Of a stretch of DNA of 64,000 nt, positions 36,419-45,528 are shown one piece after another; the stretch's first letter is position 1, and every line of letters begins with the position of its first letter. The stretch is taken from contig JAFCDQ010000001.1 in NCBI GenBank assembly GCA_017609645.1, forward strand, positions 1 to 64,000. Direction: 5' to 3'. This DNA comes from Candidatus Woesearchaeota archaeon (GTDB lineage Archaea > Nanobdellota > Nanobdellia > Woesearchaeales > ARS49). The translations under genes were made by a program, and so were the position numbers. Under the pieces are notes generated by a model, which saw nothing but the letters and a program-made list of their open reading frames with translations, made no database searches and was not told the DNA's origin.

Positions 36419-37192
36419 ATGAAATTACAAAAGAAAGGATATCCTGAAGAAGAAGAAATAGTATTATGCACAGTAACAGCAATAAATCCTTATTCTATAT
36501 TTACAACATTAGATGAATATGATGGAAGAACAGCATTAATTCACATTTCAGAAGTCTCGCCAGGAAGAATCAGAAATATCCGTGATTATGTGAAAGAAGG
36601 GAAAAAAATAGTGTGCAAAGTCCTAAAAATTAACAAAGAAAAAGGACACATTGACTTATCATTAAGAAGAGTGAACGAAAAACAAAAAAGAAACAAACTA
36701 GATGAAATCAAAAAACAACAATTTGTTGAAAAAATAATAGAACAAATCGCAAAGAGAAACAAAAAAGACTTTGAAAAATTACTGTCTGAAGTTGCAGAAA
36801 AAATCCTGAACCAATATGACTCTATCTTTGAAGCATTTGAATTAGTTTCACAAGACCAATTAGACCTAAGCAAATTATTAGACAAAAAATTATCAGAAGA
36901 ATTAACAGAATCAATAAAACAAAAAATCACGCCGCCAGAAGTAAAAATAGGCGGACTAATAACACTAACAACCTACGCAGCAAACGGAGTTGAACTAGTG
37001 AAAAATGCATTAAAATTAAGTGAAAAAGCAGGTGCCAACGTGAAAAACTCAGGCGGCGGAACATACACAATAGAAGTTGTAGCAGAAGAGTACAAAACCG
37101 CAGAAAAAATCCTGAAAAAAGCATTAACTGATACTGAAAAATTCGCACAAAAAAACAAAATAGAATTCAAATTTGAAAGAAAAGAAGAATGA
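36419..37192 (+). CDS. eif2a: Translation initiation factor aIF2, alpha subunit
   Basis: 257 aa. S1 domain at the N-terminus (EEEIVLCTVTAINPYSIFTT, LDEYDGRTALIHISEVSPGR), a helical domain (~90-170) and the C-terminal alpha-beta domain (GGLITLTTYAANGVELVKNA) that contacts aIF2-gamma. The Ser51 loop region is replaced by SEVSPGRIRNIRDYV as in archaea. Confidence 0.95.
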   Translation: MKLQKKGYPEEEEIVLCTVTAINPYSIFTTLDEYDGRTALIHISEVSPGRIRNIRDYVKEGKKIVCKVLKINKEKGHIDLSLRRVNEKQKRNKLDEIKKQQFVEKIIEQIAKRNKKDFEKLLSEVAEKILNQYDSIFEAFELVSQDQLDLSKLLDKKLSEELTESIKQKITPPEVKIGGLITLTTYAANGVELVKNALKLSEKAGANVKNSGGGTYTIEVVAEEYKTAEKILKKALTDTEKFAQKNKIEFKFERKEE

Positions 37193-37362
37193 AACACATA
37201 TACAAATGTCCTAAATGCGGAAAATACACTATGAAAGAAACTTGTTCTGTTTGTAATGAAAAAACAATAACAACAACACCTTTGAAATATTCTCCACAAA
37301 AGTTTGCGAAATACCGGCAGAAAGCCAGAAAAGAATTACTAGAGAAAAAAGGATTGTTGTAA
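37189..37362 (+). CDS. nop10: Ribosome biogenesis protein Nop10
   Basis: 57 aa, below common length cut-offs. Zinc ribbon YKCPKCGKYTMKETCSVCNE followed by the short linker PLKYSPQKFAKYR and a helix. It is a core protein of H/ACA guide RNPs with Cbf5. The ATG overlaps the aIF2a stop (ATGA), the usual archaeal arrangement. Confidence 0.95.
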   Translation: MKHIYKCPKCGKYTMKETCSVCNEKTITTTPLKYSPQKFAKYRQKARKELLEKKGLL

Positions 37363-37419
37363 GAATTCTTCGGAAAGCTTTATAAAATAAATTATCTCTA
37401 AATAAGCAAAAAGAGGCGA

Positions 37420-38661
37420 ATGGCAAAAATAACTAAGATTACTGCTAGAGAGATACTTGATTCTAGAGGATGGCCTACAGTAGAAGCCACTGTTTATACT
37501 AAAAATGAAAAAGCAAGTGCTAGTGTGCCAAGCGGGAAAAGCACAGGTAAGAATGAAGCAAAAGAACTGCGAGATGGCGGCAAAAGATACTTAGGAAAAG
37601 GAGTTCTAAAAGCTGTAAAAAATATAACAGGACCTATTGCTAAACGCTTGATTGGCAGAGATGTTAAAGAACAAGAATTCTTAGATGAAGCAATGATACA
37701 TCTAGACGGCACAAAAGACAAAAAAAGACTAGGAGCAAATGCAATACTTGCTGTAAGCATGGCAGCAGCACGATTAGCTTCAGTTGAAAAAAGAATTCCG
37801 TTATTCAAACACTTAATGCAATGTTATGGATTCAAAAAAGCAAAAATGCCCGTGCCTTACCTAAACATAATAAATGGAGGCAAGCATGCAGGCAATAACT
37901 TAGCAATACAAGAATACATGATTAATCCTCGAGGAAAAACATTTGCAGAAGCACTGTGCAAAGGAACAGAAATTTATCAAACATTAAAAAAACAATTAGA
38001 AAACAAATACGGCAAACAAGCTGTAAATGTAGGAGATGAAGGAGGATTTGCGCCACAAATTAATGAATCAAAAAAACCATTACAAGAAATACAAACAGCA
38101 ATCAAAAAATTAAAATATTCACGAGATGTAAAATTAGCAATAGATGCAGCAGCAGCAAGTTTTTATCGACGAGGAAAATATTATTTTGATAAAAAATTAA
38201 GAACAAAAGAATATTTAATGAACTTTTATTCAAACATAACAAAAAAATATTCTGTTATTAGCATAGAAGATCCATTTAATGAAACAGATTTCAAAAGTTT
38301 TGCAGAACTAAACAAAAAAATCGGCCGTAAAGTGCAGATCGTCGGAGATGATTTGCTTTGCACAAATACAAAATTAATAGAAAAGGCTGTTAAAGAAAAA
38401 TCATGCAACACTTTATTATTAAAAATAAATCAAATAGGCACTATAACAGAAGCAGTCCGTGCAGCAAAACTAGCAATGCAAAATAAATGGAATGTGATGG
38501 TCAGCCATCGAAGCGGCGAGACAAATGACAACTTTATAGCACATCTAACAGTCGCACTAGGATGCGGACAAATAAAAGCAGGAGCGCCATGCAGAGGAGA
38601 AAGATTAGCAAAGTATAATGAATTATTAAGAATAGAAGAAGAATATAAAATTAAATCATAA
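37420..38661 (+). CDS. eno: Enolase
   Basis: 413 aa. ITAREILDSRGWPTVEATV, SGKSTGKNEAKELRDG, VGDEGGFAP, SIEDPFNETD, VGDDLLCTN, LKINQIGTITEA and SHRSGETND cover substrate, Mg and catalytic Lys/Glu sites. It interconverts 2-phosphoglycerate and PEP. TATA CTTTATAAAATAA is ~35 nt upstream and AAAGAGGCGA acts as SD. Confidence 0.96.
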   Translation: MAKITKITAREILDSRGWPTVEATVYTKNEKASASVPSGKSTGKNEAKELRDGGKRYLGKGVLKAVKNITGPIAKRLIGRDVKEQEFLDEAMIHLDGTKDKKRLGANAILAVSMAAARLASVEKRIPLFKHLMQCYGFKKAKMPVPYLNIINGGKHAGNNLAIQEYMINPRGKTFAEALCKGTEIYQTLKKQLENKYGKQAVNVGDEGGFAPQINESKKPLQEIQTAIKKLKYSRDVKLAIDAAAASFYRRGKYYFDKKLRTKEYLMNFYSNITKKYSVISIEDPFNETDFKSFAELNKKIGRKVQIVGDDLLCTNTKLIEKAVKEKSCNTLLLKINQIGTITEAVRAAKLAMQNKWNVMVSHRSGETNDNFIAHLTVALGCGQIKAGAPCRGERLAKYNELLRIEEEYKIKS

Positions 38662-39498
38662 CGCAATCAAAAAAATACCAAAAAATACTGCAATAGTTCC
38701 AAGAAGTCTATGCCAATAAAATTTTTCTTTCAAAAATAAAGATGCAATAAAAAATACCAAAACAGACTGCAATCCTGCAATAGGATAAACCTTAGCAGCC
38801 AAACCAATTGTTAAAGCATAAAAAAGCAAAAGCGTTCCTGTAGAACCAAAAATAGCAGCAAAAAACATTTTAACACAACCAAAATCAAAAGATTTTCTTT
38901 GTTTAGGCGAAAACAACAAAAAAACTAACATAAATAAAGTTGCTGAAAAATAAACCATAATTGCAAGATCAATCGGCTTCACAATAAATAAAACTTTTTT
39001 AACCAATAAATAATAAATCGTAACAAAAATTATACTAATAAAAACTAGAAAAAAAGCTTTATCCAGCTTCGGAAGCTTGAATTTCTGAGAAAGAACAGCA
39101 TAAATGCCTATTAAAATTAAAAAAACACCAAAAATATTGTAAATATTAACAGATTCATTAAGCAAAAAAATCGCACCAATAAAAGTTAATAAAACCGCGC
39201 CAGCTTGAGAATAAGGAATAATAACTCCTGCATCTCTTAATTTCAAAGAAACAAACCAAGGAATGCCTCCAAGCGCATAAAGAGCACCTAAAAGCAAAGA
39301 CCAAAGAAACAAATTAAGCGTTAAATTCACTTTGAAAAACAAAAAACCTACAATTAATAAAATAATAAAATCAAAAAATAACATAAAAAAATTAGCACTA
39401 AAAGCATCATGATCTTTATTCATCAAATATTTGCAAATAGAAGACGAAATAGAATAAAACAAATAACTCAAAATACCTAATATTAACCAAAGCTCCAT
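38656..39498 (-). CDS. EamA/DMT-family transporter
   Basis: 280 aa with about ten helices in two EamA repeats; the first ends near IFGVFLILIGIYAVL and the second near GTIAVFFGIFLIAL. Unlike the transporter at 6443-7306 it lies among central-metabolism genes. Substrate unknown. The 3' end overlaps the 3' end of eno by six bases. Confidence 0.8.
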   Translation of the reverse strand: MELWLILGILSYLFYSISSSICKYLMNKDHDAFSANFFMLFFDFIILLIVGFLFFKVNLTLNLFLWSLLLGALYALGGIPWFVSLKLRDAGVIIPYSQAGAVLLTFIGAIFLLNESVNIYNIFGVFLILIGIYAVLSQKFKLPKLDKAFFLVFISIIFVTIYYLLVKKVLFIVKPIDLAIMVYFSATLFMLVFLLFSPKQRKSFDFGCVKMFFAAIFGSTGTLLLFYALTIGLAAKVYPIAGLQSVLVFFIASLFLKEKFYWHRLLGTIAVFFGIFLIAL

Positions 39499-39533
39499 AA
39501 AAAAGGCAAAAGAAAGACTCTTTAAAATTATTT

Positions 39534-40220
39534 CTAAAACTTAAACTGTTTAATAAAATCAAAAGAACAGTCACAAGGCGCTTTCTCACAAACATGACAA
39601 TTACTCTTAAATAAGTTAGCAAGTTCTTGGGCTAAATCGACATTCAAAGAATTAAAAATGCCCAGGAAACAGGAAAAATAATCAGCAGCCTCGCATTTAA
39701 TATTTTCAAAATCAGCATCACTCCTAGAACTCCGAAAAGCAAGCATAGCTTCTGTAAATTCACCAATCTCCTCGGCAAAATGCACACACGCATGATCTAA
39801 AGTTCTAGCAGAAGCAGGATAAATCTTCTCAAACATCTGCTGAAAACCCTTCATAGTGCCAGGTCTTAAAGCATGATCAACCTCAATAATGTGGCGAAAA
39901 TTTGGCTTGACTTCTTTACAAGAACAAGGAACAGAAGCACAATAAGAACACTTATAAGGAAAACGCTTCCAAATTTCATCTTCAATATCGATCCCAGGCC
40001 TATTCAACAAAGACATAAGCCAACTAAAAGAAATAATCAAATTATTTTTTGCACTCTCATGATCACCTTTTCTAATGCCTTTCAAACCCCTCATAGCAAA
40101 ACGCTGAATCTGGCCAAGCATATCAGAAACACCAAAATATTTATCATTAGACTTACGGTAAACACTTTTATTAAAAGCCTGATATTCTCTAATACTAGTA
40201 TTCTGCGATACCCTAACCAT
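39534..40220 (-). CDS. MazG-like protein with two Cys-rich metal motifs
   Basis: 228 aa. A MazG-type nucleotide pyrophosphohydrolase helix pair appears at HFAEEIGEFTEAMLAF followed by KCEAADYFSCFLGIFNSL, giving the ExxE...ExxD metal pattern. Two near-identical cysteine motifs, CSYCASVPCSC and CHVCEKAPCDC, flank the catalytic part and probably bind zinc. The likely role is NTP hygiene or signalling; substrate unknown. Confidence 0.6.
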   Translation of the reverse strand: MVRVSQNTSIREYQAFNKSVYRKSNDKYFGVSDMLGQIQRFAMRGLKGIRKGDHESAKNNLIISFSWLMSLLNRPGIDIEDEIWKRFPYKCSYCASVPCSCKEVKPNFRHIIEVDHALRPGTMKGFQQMFEKIYPASARTLDHACVHFAEEIGEFTEAMLAFRSSRSDADFENIKCEAADYFSCFLGIFNSLNVDLAQELANLFKSNCHVCEKAPCDCSFDFIKQFKF

Positions 40221-40262
40221 AAAAACAGCTTAGAATAAATTTTATTTAAAGATTTATGTTAT

Positions 40263-40910
40263 TTAAACCTTAATTTTGAACTCATACACAGCATCATAAG
40301 CATTATAGAGTTTCATCATCTGAACATTATTGAATTTTTCAAAATACTGCCTAAAAGGACGCATAGAATTACCATGGGCAGAAATAGCAACATTCACTTT
40401 ATGTTTTTTTATGAATTTCAACAAATCGTTTATGAAAGCAAGCACACGCGTCTTAACCATCTTCATACTCTCACCACCAGGAGGAGGATTATCATAACTT
40501 CTATGGTAAAGGTCATACAATTCAGGAGATTTCTTTTTTACAAATTGTAAATGTGTTAAGCCTTCAAGTTTGCCATAAGCACGTTCAAACATCCTATCAT
40601 CCTGAACAATCATAAAAGTTTCTTTATGACCTTTCAAAACTTCTCCTAATGTTTCTTTAGAACGCGCCATCCCTGTCTGAAAAGCAACACCAATCTTTTT
40701 TTTCTTTAATCTAAGCGCAACAATCTTAGCATCATCAAAACCTTGCTTTGTTAGTTTAGAATCAAGCCAGCCAGTGAATTTTCTATCTCTGTTGTAAGAA
40801 GTCATACCATGTCTAAACAAAAAAATACTAATAGTCTTTTGTTTAGGGAGATTTCTTTTTTTCTCTTTCACAACTTTAAATCCAAACTTAGGCTTTAAAC
40901 GCTTCACCAT
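40263..40910 (-). CDS. Phosphoglycerate mutase-like histidine phosphatase
   Basis: 215 aa. FLFRHGMTSYNRDRKFTGWL provides the phospho-His, then DSKLTKQGFDDAKIVALRL, MFERAYGKLEGLTH and AHGNSMRPFRQYF with the second His. The FTGW..xLT pattern matches the 2,3-bisphosphoglycerate-dependent mutase. A basic ~25-residue N-terminal extension precedes the domain. With enolase nearby it fits lower glycolysis. Confidence 0.85.
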   Translation of the reverse strand: MVKRLKPKFGFKVVKEKKRNLPKQKTISIFLFRHGMTSYNRDRKFTGWLDSKLTKQGFDDAKIVALRLKKKKIGVAFQTGMARSKETLGEVLKGHKETFMIVQDDRMFERAYGKLEGLTHLQFVKKKSPELYDLYHRSYDNPPPGGESMKMVKTRVLAFINDLLKFIKKHKVNVAISAHGNSMRPFRQYFEKFNNVQMMKLYNAYDAVYEFKIKV

Positions 40911-40956
40911 TTTTTTATATGACTTTAAAAAACAATATTAATTAAAAACTTTACTA

Positions 40957-42750
40957 TTAACTCACACGATCAACAGCAAGATTCTCCGCTTCAATATAAC
41001 GCTTAACAAAAATTCTCCAATCAGCCAAACCTGCAATCTTCTGAGCAGCCATCTTATTCGCAACACGCTGATGCTTAGCAAAATTAGAAAAATTAAACAT
41101 CACATCAGTCAATTCCTTAACAATTTCTGGCTTTTGCTTTTTATAATTATGAACAACAAAAATACCTGAGTCTTTCTTATCCTTAACTGCTTCATCAATA
41201 AAACGACCAAAACCCGCACTATCTGTGGTCACAGCACTCACACCCAAAGCACCGCATTCCAACGGTGTATAACCCCAAGGCTCGTAACAAGAAGGAAACA
41301 CACCAAGATGCCCTCCAATCATAGATTCATAATAACTAGTGTCAAGCAAACCATCTGCTCCTGTTAAATAAATAGGATAATAAATAACCTTAACCTTATC
41401 ATCTTCAGAATTATCCAAACCTGCAGACTTCAAAGCATTCAAAATCAAATCTTTATCTTCATTAAACAATTCATGAGTAGAAATAGGTGGCAAACCTTTA
41501 CGCTTCAATCTTTTAAGCTTCGGAGTAATCTCTTTCACAAACTCCAAATCAAACAAAGACTCGGCAGTAATTTCTTTTTTGCTAGCTAACAAATAAAGAA
41601 CCCTGGTATTAAGATTTTTCCCAACATCTTCTAAACTATCAGATAAATCCTTAAACAAAGTTTTGTTTTCAAGAAGTTCAGGACGAATAGCCTTAACAGC
41701 CCCTGGAATAAAAAAGAAACAAACAATATTCTTAGGAGACTTTTCTTTTTTTAATTTTTCATTTAACACTTTCAAAGAATCAATAAGCACATCAATTCCC
41801 TTATCATGAAATTCATACCTGCCAGCAATGAAAAAAAACAAAGAATCATCCAAATCAAAAGAATAATAGGGGAAAAAATAATACAATAAAAAATTCTTAA
41901 TACGATTCTTGAACAACATATGCCTAACACTTCTTTCTTCAAAACTAGGAAAAGTCGCTAAATCCAAACCATTATACAACAAAACATCAGGCTTCTTGCC
42001 AAGAATCTTTTCAGCTTCAATACCTGTAATCTCACTAACAGTCGTGAACACATGAGCATTATGCGCACAAACTTTTTCAACAAGATGCTTAGCAAAAGTT
42101 CCTGCGCCTCTTTTTTTAGCCTCTTCATCAGGATTAATCTTATCAATAATATCATACAAGGGTTTATCTTCATTAGAAATAGCCCTGCCAACAGTTGTAG
42201 CATGCGTAGTAAAAACAGTTCCAACATTAACATTATTATGCCTTAAATAAAGCAAACCACTTCCTGCAAGCCATTCATGAAAATGCGCAACAGAACGCTT
42301 ATTCATAACTTTATTCAATTCCTCAATCAAAATTCCTGCTGCATAAGACCAAACACTCGGCTCTGTAAAATCAAAATATTCCGTACCAAGACTATCTATC
42401 TTAAACCAATCCCACAACTCTTTCTTAATATTATCCGCATTCTTATTAAAATCAGAAAAATCAATCAATAAAACATTAGGCTCTCCTTTAATCAACCATT
42501 TGCCAAAATGAACTTCAATGCCCCTCTGCTTTAATTTATCAAAAACCTGCTTAAAATGCTCAGGAGGCACTTTTTCTTCAAAAATACCATAAGTCTTCTT
42601 AGGAAAATAAGGACCCACAAGAAAATAATCATCACCATAATATTCTTTCATCCGCGCAGCCTTGCTTTTAACAACAGTATAAATACCTCCAACTTTATTG
42701 CAGACTTCCCAAGAAACTTCAAAACAAACCTGCGCACTATTATCTGCCAT
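40957..42750 (-). CDS. Glycogen synthase, GT3 (eukaryote-like) family
   Basis: 597 aa GT-B enzyme. FEVSWEVCNKVGGIYTVVKS at the N-terminus, FHEWLAGSGLLYLR, FTTHATTVGR, FTTVSEITGIEAEKIL, and C-terminal FPSCYEPWGYTPLECGALGV with TTDSAGFGRF. These are landmarks of the GYS/GT3 type rather than bacterial GT5. It polymerises glucose from UDP-glucose for storage, in line with a glycolytic, fermentative cell. Confidence 0.9.
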   Translation of the reverse strand: MADNSAQVCFEVSWEVCNKVGGIYTVVKSKAARMKEYYGDDYFLVGPYFPKKTYGIFEEKVPPEHFKQVFDKLKQRGIEVHFGKWLIKGEPNVLLIDFSDFNKNADNIKKELWDWFKIDSLGTEYFDFTEPSVWSYAAGILIEELNKVMNKRSVAHFHEWLAGSGLLYLRHNNVNVGTVFTTHATTVGRAISNEDKPLYDIIDKINPDEEAKKRGAGTFAKHLVEKVCAHNAHVFTTVSEITGIEAEKILGKKPDVLLYNGLDLATFPSFEERSVRHMLFKNRIKNFLLYYFFPYYSFDLDDSLFFFIAGRYEFHDKGIDVLIDSLKVLNEKLKKEKSPKNIVCFFFIPGAVKAIRPELLENKTLFKDLSDSLEDVGKNLNTRVLYLLASKKEITAESLFDLEFVKEITPKLKRLKRKGLPPISTHELFNEDKDLILNALKSAGLDNSEDDKVKVIYYPIYLTGADGLLDTSYYESMIGGHLGVFPSCYEPWGYTPLECGALGVSAVTTDSAGFGRFIDEAVKDKKDSGIFVVHNYKKQKPEIVKELTDVMFNFSNFAKHQRVANKMAAQKIAGLADWRIFVKRYIEAENLAVDRVS

Positions 42751-42807
42751 AATATCCTATAAAAGAAAATAGAGTTAATAAGCATTTCACACTACTAAAG
42801 AATTAAA

Positions 42808-42828
42808 ACAAAAAAGAAAAATAAAAAA
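42808..42828 (-). terminator. T-rich terminator of the small surface-protein cluster
   Basis: Downstream of the last gene (stop at 42830) the minus strand has TTTTTTTATTTTTC-like runs, an oligo-T archaeal terminator. Confidence 0.4.
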
Positions 42829-42829
42829 A

Positions 42830-43162
42830 TTAAGTTAAGCCACCTAAACAATAATTAAAGCCAAACTTCTCAACATTTCTTCCAGCCTTAACGTAATTCG
42901 CAGCCTGTCTTTGAGTCAAACTCAAATAACCCGCAGGACAATCCATATTCATCTGAGCAGAATAAGTCTCATAAAAACCTGCGTCATAATCTCTTTCTGC
43001 AGCAGTAGGACTGCTTTTATCGATAACATTTTGACCATAAATAGGAGCATACTGAGGACCACCTGTTACAGTCGACCTTTCAGAAAAAAGAAAAACAGTG
43101 CCTGGAATTGCCACTAACAACACCAAAACAAAAATTAAAATTGAAACCTTTTTTTCATCCAT
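42830..43162 (-). CDS. Small single-pass surface protein (CPxG family), member 1
   Basis: 110 aa from ATG 43162 (the longer frame needs a TTG). A short charged N-terminus (DEKK) leads into one TM helix (VSILIFVLVLLVAIPGTVFL), then a juxtamembrane TVTGG and an ectodomain with YETYSAQMNMDCPAG and a late YCLGGL. It keeps only two Cys, fewer than its relatives. Last of seven tandem paralogues. Confidence 0.75.
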   Translation of the reverse strand: MDEKKVSILIFVLVLLVAIPGTVFLFSERSTVTGGPQYAPIYGQNVIDKSSPTAAERDYDAGFYETYSAQMNMDCPAGYLSLTQRQAANYVKAGRNVEKFGFNYCLGGLT

Positions 43163-43167
43163 TTTTA

Positions 43168-43605
43168 TCAACCTCTAACTTTAGATTTACAAGCAAAACG
43201 ATTCATGCCAATATTACCACCAGGAAGAACAATCTCATATCCTTGCGATTCCAAAAATGCAGCATCTTCTATACGAACTCTATCATAATTCGCAGGACAA
43301 ATTGTCTCGTAACTAGGATTATCAGCGTAGGTTCTGGCAGGTTTTGGATTATCAGGTAAAACAAAAGCCTTGCCTGCAGCAAATTGATATGGCTGAATCC
43401 TATGAATAGCTCCACCATAAATTTTAGCAGCAGGTGCGACAAAACCAGCATCAATAGCAGAACCGCCATAAAGTTCATTACGAATTATAACCTCTCCAGA
43501 AATATCTTTCTTTACTCCTGTGAATAAAACAAAACCCACAATAACAACAATAGCAAGAACGCTAAAAAAATCCTTTGAATTAAAATTTGAATTATTCTTT
43601 TTCAT
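43168..43605 (-). CDS. Small single-pass surface protein, member 2
   Basis: 145 aa. TM helix ~13-31 (FFSVLAIVVIVGFVLFTGV), juxtamembrane DISGEVI, then YGGSAID and IYGGAIHR repeats shared with members 6 and 7, followed by ETICPANYDRVRIEDAAFLE and RFACKSK. The ectodomain has two Cys, in the positions of CPxG and the first Cys of CxC. Function unknown. Confidence 0.75.
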   Translation of the reverse strand: MKKNNSNFNSKDFFSVLAIVVIVGFVLFTGVKKDISGEVIIRNELYGGSAIDAGFVAPAAKIYGGAIHRIQPYQFAAGKAFVLPDNPKPARTYADNPSYETICPANYDRVRIEDAAFLESQGYEIVLPGGNIGMNRFACKSKVRG

Positions 43606-43606
43606 T

Positions 43607-44050
43607 TTAAATTACAGACTTTGCACATTTACATGCAAATCCTCCTACACCTGTACCATCCATATATTGAACAATATATCCTTGATTTTGAAAAGTCTGA
43701 GCTTCTTCACGCTTAATCCTAATACACCCTGCAGGACAACCACCACCCATCTTCATAGATGAGTAAGTTCCACCATAAGCAGGTCTATCAAGATATTTAG
43801 CAGTCGGAGTAGGCGCTCTTCTTTCATATCTAACAACTACACCTTGATCATTATAAATAGGAACTTCAACACCTCTTTTTTCATAAGAATAGGGTGCAGG
43901 ATCATGACCATAATTAGTAATATCTTTAGGCATACCACCAATCACAACCTTACCTGTACTCATAGCATCTGAAAAAAGAAATATAGTGCTAGGAATAGCA
44001 ACAATAAAAACAAACACTAAAATAATCATTGAAAATCTTTTATCATCCAT
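43607..44050 (-). CDS. Small single-pass surface protein, member 3
   Basis: 147 aa. The N-terminus MDDKRFSMIILVFVFIVAIP is identical to member 4. Juxtamembrane MSTGKVV, then IGGMPKDITNYGHDPAPYS, TYSSMKMGGGCPAGCIRIKR and FACKCAK: the full CPxGC...CxC pattern that suggests two disulfides. Preceded two bases from the next gene; same operon. Confidence 0.8.
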   Translation of the reverse strand: MDDKRFSMIILVFVFIVAIPSTIFLFSDAMSTGKVVIGGMPKDITNYGHDPAPYSYEKRGVEVPIYNDQGVVVRYERRAPTPTAKYLDRPAYGGTYSSMKMGGGCPAGCIRIKREEAQTFQNQGYIVQYMDGTGVGGFACKCAKSVI

Positions 44051-44068
44051 GTTTCATTCCTCTCATAA

Positions 44069-44485
44069 TTAATTTTTTATACATCTGCACAAGTATCCAT
44101 TAAAATCCATAACATAACTACTTTCGGTATCTCTTGCGCTTCCTGTTCTAAGTTTAACACAACCTATAGGACACTTTCCTTCTTTTCTTAAACCATAATA
44201 AGTTCCTTCTACACCAGGTCTATTAAGAGTCTGGCTTCTTTGACTTCCAGCTCTTTGATCATATTTAAGAAAGTTTCCATCAGCATCATAAATAGGAACT
44301 AGCACACCTCTGCCTTCATGAGAATAAGGTGAAGGGTTTTGATCATAATTTGTAAGATATTTTGGCATACCCTCAATCACTGCAGAACCTGAACTCATGG
44401 AATCTGAAAAAATAAAAATAGCACTAGGAATAGCAACAATAAAAACAAACACTAAAATAATCATTGAAAATCTTTTATCATCCAT
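44069..44485 (-). CDS. Small single-pass surface protein, member 4
   Basis: 138 aa, closest paralogue of member 3: identical TM region, MSSGSAVIEGMPKYLTNYDQ, then GTYYGLRKEGKCPIGCVKLR and YLCRCIKN. The central ectodomain differs strongly while the TM and Cys frames are kept, a pattern of duplication and diversification. Confidence 0.8.
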   Translation of the reverse strand: MDDKRFSMIILVFVFIVAIPSAIFIFSDSMSSGSAVIEGMPKYLTNYDQNPSPYSHEGRGVLVPIYDADGNFLKYDQRAGSQRSQTLNRPGVEGTYYGLRKEGKCPIGCVKLRTGSARDTESSYVMDFNGYLCRCIKN

Positions 44486-44489
44486 GAAA

Positions 44490-44909
44490 TCACCTCAATG
44501 GTTTTAAAGTATCCTTAGGACAATCACAAGCAACTTTCTGACCTTGCTTATTCTCAATATAAAGAATATCCCTGCCAAGTTCTTCAAGATTTCTTGCATG
44601 AATTATATTACCAATTCTAACACAACCATAAGGACAAGATTCTATACGCATAGCACTATAAGTTTGATTATAAGCAACCCTATTCGGAACTTCAGGGGTA
44701 TTATAAATCTCACCAATTCTTTCCTGAACTGTTACTCCTCTTCCAGTTCTATAAGGAGTAGGGTCATTAGCAAAATTAGTCTGTTGATGTGGAACAGCCC
44801 ATGCGACCTCTCCCGCACTCATAGTATCTGAAAAAAGAAATATCGTACTAGGAATAGCAACCATAAAAACAAACACTAATACAATTATAGATAACTTTTT
44901 TTCATCCAT
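44490..44909 (-). CDS. Small single-pass surface protein, member 5
   Basis: 139 aa. MDEKKLSIIVLVFVFMVAIP, juxtamembrane MSAGEVA, then NQTYSAMRIESCPYGCVRIG and KVACDCPKD. An SD (GAGGTGA) precedes the ATG. Clearly the same family as members 3 and 4. Confidence 0.8.
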   Translation of the reverse strand: MDEKKLSIIVLVFVFMVAIPSTIFLFSDTMSAGEVAWAVPHQQTNFANDPTPYRTGRGVTVQERIGEIYNTPEVPNRVAYNQTYSAMRIESCPYGCVRIGNIIHARNLEELGRDILYIENKQGQKVACDCPKDTLKPLR

Positions 44910-44942
44910 ATCAATTCACCTCAAAAAAAAATTAAAAAAAAA

Positions 44943-45446
44943 TTATGTAGTTCTCAAGGTTGATCCTGGGCAACAGAACTGTCCTGCTTCTTCAAACCAA
45001 TAGCAAATACCTTCGCCATAAGTTGCTTCTAAAGCATTTCGTTCTTGCACATTAGCAGTACCATAACCTTGGTTACAACTTTTACCCATGTATTTGCTGG
45101 AGTAAATTTCATATGGATCTCTCTTGTAAGTCACAATTCCAGGTTGTTGGATATTCTTTTCAATATTGCCTGGGGCTTCGCCAGATATAGAATCAGGGAA
45201 TTTTCCTGCACTCCATAGACCTTCTTCACCACTTTGGTAATATGTTTTTCCACCAACGTCCCATCTAGCTAATGGCGCATAAACTCCTCGAAGTTCTCCA
45301 CCATATTCTTTTGCTCCTGGTGCATAGAACTCACCTGTAGCAGTCTTTTTTGCTCCTGTAAACAACAGAACCAATCCCACGATGGCAATCACAGCAACTA
45401 TGCCTAATATAACCAACGCAATGGCCCTTCCACTTTCATCTGTCAC
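44943..45446 (-). CDS. Small single-pass surface protein, member 6
   Basis: 167 aa from GTG 45446, which has GAGGTGAT just upstream and yields the short N-terminus (TDESGRA) seen in relatives; an ATG at 45476 is the alternative. TM IALVILGIVAVIAIVGLVLL, juxtamembrane TATGEFYAPG, EYGGELRG, then YSSKYMGKSCNQGYG, GICYWFEEAGQFCCPG. Four Cys in the ectodomain. Confidence 0.75.
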   Translation of the reverse strand: MTDESGRAIALVILGIVAVIAIVGLVLLFTGAKKTATGEFYAPGAKEYGGELRGVYAPLARWDVGGKTYYQSGEEGLWSAGKFPDSISGEAPGNIEKNIQQPGIVTYKRDPYEIYSSKYMGKSCNQGYGTANVQERNALEATYGEGICYWFEEAGQFCCPGSTLRTT

Positions 45447-45501
45447 ACCTATCACCTCATTTAGGTTTTTTTGCAATTTGCATTGCTTTTAATCGAAAGA
45501 T

Positions 45502-45520
45502 TCTATATAAACCTTTCGTA
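45502..45520 (-). promoter_or_regulatory. BRE-TATA promoter of surface-protein member 6
   Basis: Minus strand TACGAAAGGTTTATATAGA: a purine-rich BRE (CGAAAGG) joined to TTTATATA. The same CGAAAGGTTTA core occurs upstream of member 7. Confidence 0.6.
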
Positions 45521-45528
45521 CATACTGA

